64,000 bases of DNA from Mycolicibacterium diernhoferi. Its GTDB lineage: Bacteria; Actinomycetota; Actinomycetes; Mycobacteriales; Mycobacteriaceae. The stretch covers positions 2,976,001 through 3,040,000 of the forward strand of contig NZ_CP080332.1 in assembly GCF_019456655.1 (NCBI RefSeq). Direction: 5' to 3'. Shown one piece after another: positions 62,781 to 64,000 of the stretch (positions are counted from its first letter, which is position 1; each line of letters starts with the position of its first letter). A program made the position numbers and the translations under genes. The notes beneath the pieces were generated by a model that was given only the letters and a program-made list of their open reading frames with translations, made no database searches and was not told where the DNA came from.

Positions 62781-63188
62781 TCACATCGAGGTGCGGGGAC
62801 CGAACCCCTCGAACGGATTCCACGACTGGCTGCCCCGGGCGTGCAGGTAGTAGGCGTAGTTGGCGGTGGACATGATCGCCCCGGCGAACGCGAACGTGAT
62901 CACCTGGGTCAGGAACTGCGACGCATGCAGCGATGCGAGCAGTACCCCCAGCCCGAAGCCGATGCCCAGCAGCGTGGTGCCCTTGCGCCACATGCCCTTG
63001 ACGTAGAAGTAGATGAAGCCGAACAGCAGCGCCCACACGTTCGACGTCAGGCGCACCTTGTCCCAGAACGGCAGGGTGCGGTAGGCGGCCTTGGCCACCG
63101 GTGACGAGTTGGGCAGGCCGTACAGATCGAAGAAGGCGAACCGGCGCTGCCAGGAGGGGGCGAGTTCGCCCGCCGCGGGTGCGGTCAT
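62781..63188 (-). CDS. DUF2628 membrane protein
   Basis: A 135-residue protein. After a soluble start ([18 protein letters not shown]) come three to four hydrophobic segments ([54 protein letters not shown]). The W.RRF.FFDL...P and N..AFLFG.IYF..KGMW-like arrangement is typical of DUF2628. The function is unknown. ATG 63188 has AAAGG about 12 nt upstream. It is divergent from cysQ. Confidence 0.85.
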   Translation of the reverse strand: MTAPAAGELAPSWQRRFAFFDLYGLPNSSPVAKAAYRTLPFWDKVRLTSNVWALLFGFIYFYVKGMWRKGTTLLGIGFGLGVLLASLHASQFLTQVITFAFAGAIMSTANYAYYLHARGSQSWNPFEGFGPRTSM

Positions 63189-63302
63189 GAACGGGTCGCC
63201 TTTCGAGAAAATCCGGGTTTGATCGAGCCCATCTTGAGCCATCGAGGCGCATCGTGGAGCGTTTCCCGACACGTGCCCTGCGACCCGGCCCGGCGGCCAA
63301 GC

Positions 63303-63308
63303 AATACT
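63303..63308 (+). promoter_or_regulatory. Possible -10 element of cysQ (leaderless)
   Basis: AATACT ends exactly 6 nt before the cysQ GTG at 63315, and there is no ribosome binding site. It matches the consensus only partly. Confidence 0.35.
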
Positions 63309-63314
63309 GGGTCG

Positions 63315-64000
63315 GTGAATTCCGCCGCGCAGACCGACGCCGACGTGGCCGCCATGGTCGCTGCCGAGGCGGGCGAACTGCTGGTGGCGTTGCGCGAGGA
63401 GGTCGGTTTCTACGACTCCTACGAGCTCGGTGACGCCGGAGACCGCCACGCCAACGTGCTGATCCTCAAACGGCTCGCCGAACTGCGCCCGGGCGATGCG
63501 GTGCTCTCCGAGGAGGCGGCCGACGACCTGTCCCGGGTGCACGCCGAGCGGGTGTGGATCGTCGACCCGGTCGACGGGACCCGGGAGTTCTCCATGCGCG
63601 GGCACGCCGACTGGGCGGTGCACATCGCGTTGTGGCAGCGCAACGGAACTTCTGAGGGCCTGATCACCGACGCCGCGGTCGCGCTGCCGGCGATCGGTGA
63701 GGTCTACCGCACCGACACGGTGACCGCCCCACCGCCGCGCCGCGAGGGACCCATCCGCATCACCGCCAGCACCTACCGGCCCCCGGCGGTGCTGTGGTGG
63801 CTGCGCGAGCATCTCGATATCGAGGTGGTCCGGATCGGTTCGGCCGGCGCGAAGGCGATGGCCGTGGTGCGCGGGGACGTCGACGCCTACATCCACGCCG
63901 GCGGGCAGTGGGAGTGGGACTCGGCGGCGCCGGCCGGGGTGGTGCAGGCCGCCGGGCTGCACGCCTCCCGGCTGGGTGGGGCGCCGCTGATCTACAACCG
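63315..64000 (+). CDS. cysQ: 3'-phosphoadenosine 5'-phosphate phosphatase, truncated by the window edge
   Basis: 228 codons are visible, out of about 265 expected, from GTG 63315 ([20 protein letters not shown]). It belongs to the IMPase-like metal phosphatases: [20 protein letters not shown] near residue 83 holds the metal Asp residues, and [15 protein letters not shown] near 202 is the C-terminal metal site typical of CysQ. It removes phosphate from PAP and so keeps sulfate activation running. M. tuberculosis cysQ lies in the same neighbourhood. The end lies outside the window. Confidence 0.93.
   Translation, partial: MNSAAQTDADVAAMVAAEAGELLVALREEVGFYDSYELGDAGDRHANVLILKRLAELRPGDAVLSEEAADDLSRVHAERVWIVDPVDGTREFSMRGHADWAVHIALWQRNGTSEGLITDAAVALPAIGEVYRTDTVTAPPPRREGPIRITASTYRPPAVLWWLREHLDIEVVRIGSAGAKAMAVVRGDVDAYIHAGGQWEWDSAAPAGVVQAAGLHASRLGGAPLIYN

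Overview
The window is GC-rich chromosomal DNA from a member of the Mycobacteriaceae, most likely a fast-growing Mycolicibacterium-type species. The evidence is gene content and order. Positions 1-43783 follow the Mycobacterium tuberculosis interval from treZ-treY-treX through bioA-bioF-bioD, bioB, nadA-nadB-nadC, the his operon and the trp operon to lgt. Positions about 55056-64000 follow a different M. tuberculosis interval (M20 peptidase, PEBP protein, pyrD, lppL, uppP, phosphatase, DUF3090, SCO1664-family gene, cysQ). Other supporting signs are the many GTG starts, ATGA/GTGA stop-start overlaps, probable leaderless promoters, a perfect mycobacterial LexA box, a DUF222/HNH 13E12-type gene and a PGRS-like glycine-rich protein.

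Layout. 1-6665 (minus): an acyltransferase-treX-treY-treZ operon for glycogen debranching and trehalose formation. 6758-14961: biotin genes bioA, bioF-bioD and bioB with the auxiliary gene bsaP, plus the TetR regulator BioQ and two identical BioQ operators. A 2H-phosphoesterase gene and an SOS-type DUF222/HNH gene lie between them. 15098-17369: two TupA-like ATP-grasp paralogues from a tandem duplication. 17383-23054: a secretory lipase, the NAD regulator NrtR with its operator, and nadA-nadB-nadC. 23051-26128: a PGRS-like exported protein, a LysE-type exporter and a deazaflavin-type oxidoreductase. 26174-32690: hisD-hisC-hisB-hisH-priA-impA-hisF-hisI. 32773-35392: a DNA adenine methyltransferase and a probable restriction endonuclease, where M. 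tuberculosis has chaA. 35389-43783: an ABC ATPase and bcp on the minus strand, then trpE, a membrane gene, trpC-trpB-trpA and lgt, whose product carries a very long acidic tail. 43996-49546: nitrate uptake and a nitrate reductase fused to its own flavoprotein reductase. 49580-54836: a short UvrA-like ATPase, ilvD and an MmyB-type regulator. 54851-54936: tRNA-Leu(GAG). 55056-64000: the second conserved block, ending in a truncated cysQ.

The most unusual structure is a recurring one. At three stop-start junctions (bsaP/DUF2567 gene, hisF/hisI, uppP/phosphatase gene) the DNA is expanded into short tandem repeats of 32, 38 and 24 bp. The repeat lengths preserve translational coupling. At the first two junctions every repeat copy is its own tiny open reading frame (11 or 13 codons) that starts and ends in an overlapping ATGA. 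At the third the copies fuse into one 23-codon frame that starts in GTGA and ends in ATGA. This matches the insertion logic of mycobacterial interspersed repetitive units (MIRUs) at DTGA sites, but the units are shorter and form chains of minicistrons.

Other regulatory findings are a LexA box lying over the start codon and -10 element of the HNH gene, an NrtR palindrome adjoining the nrtR start codon, a TAAGAAT repeat operator candidate upstream of the lipase, and about ten genes whose start codon follows a -10-like hexamer by only 6-8 nt. All functional assignments come from reading the translated sequence and from remembered family knowledge; no database search was possible.
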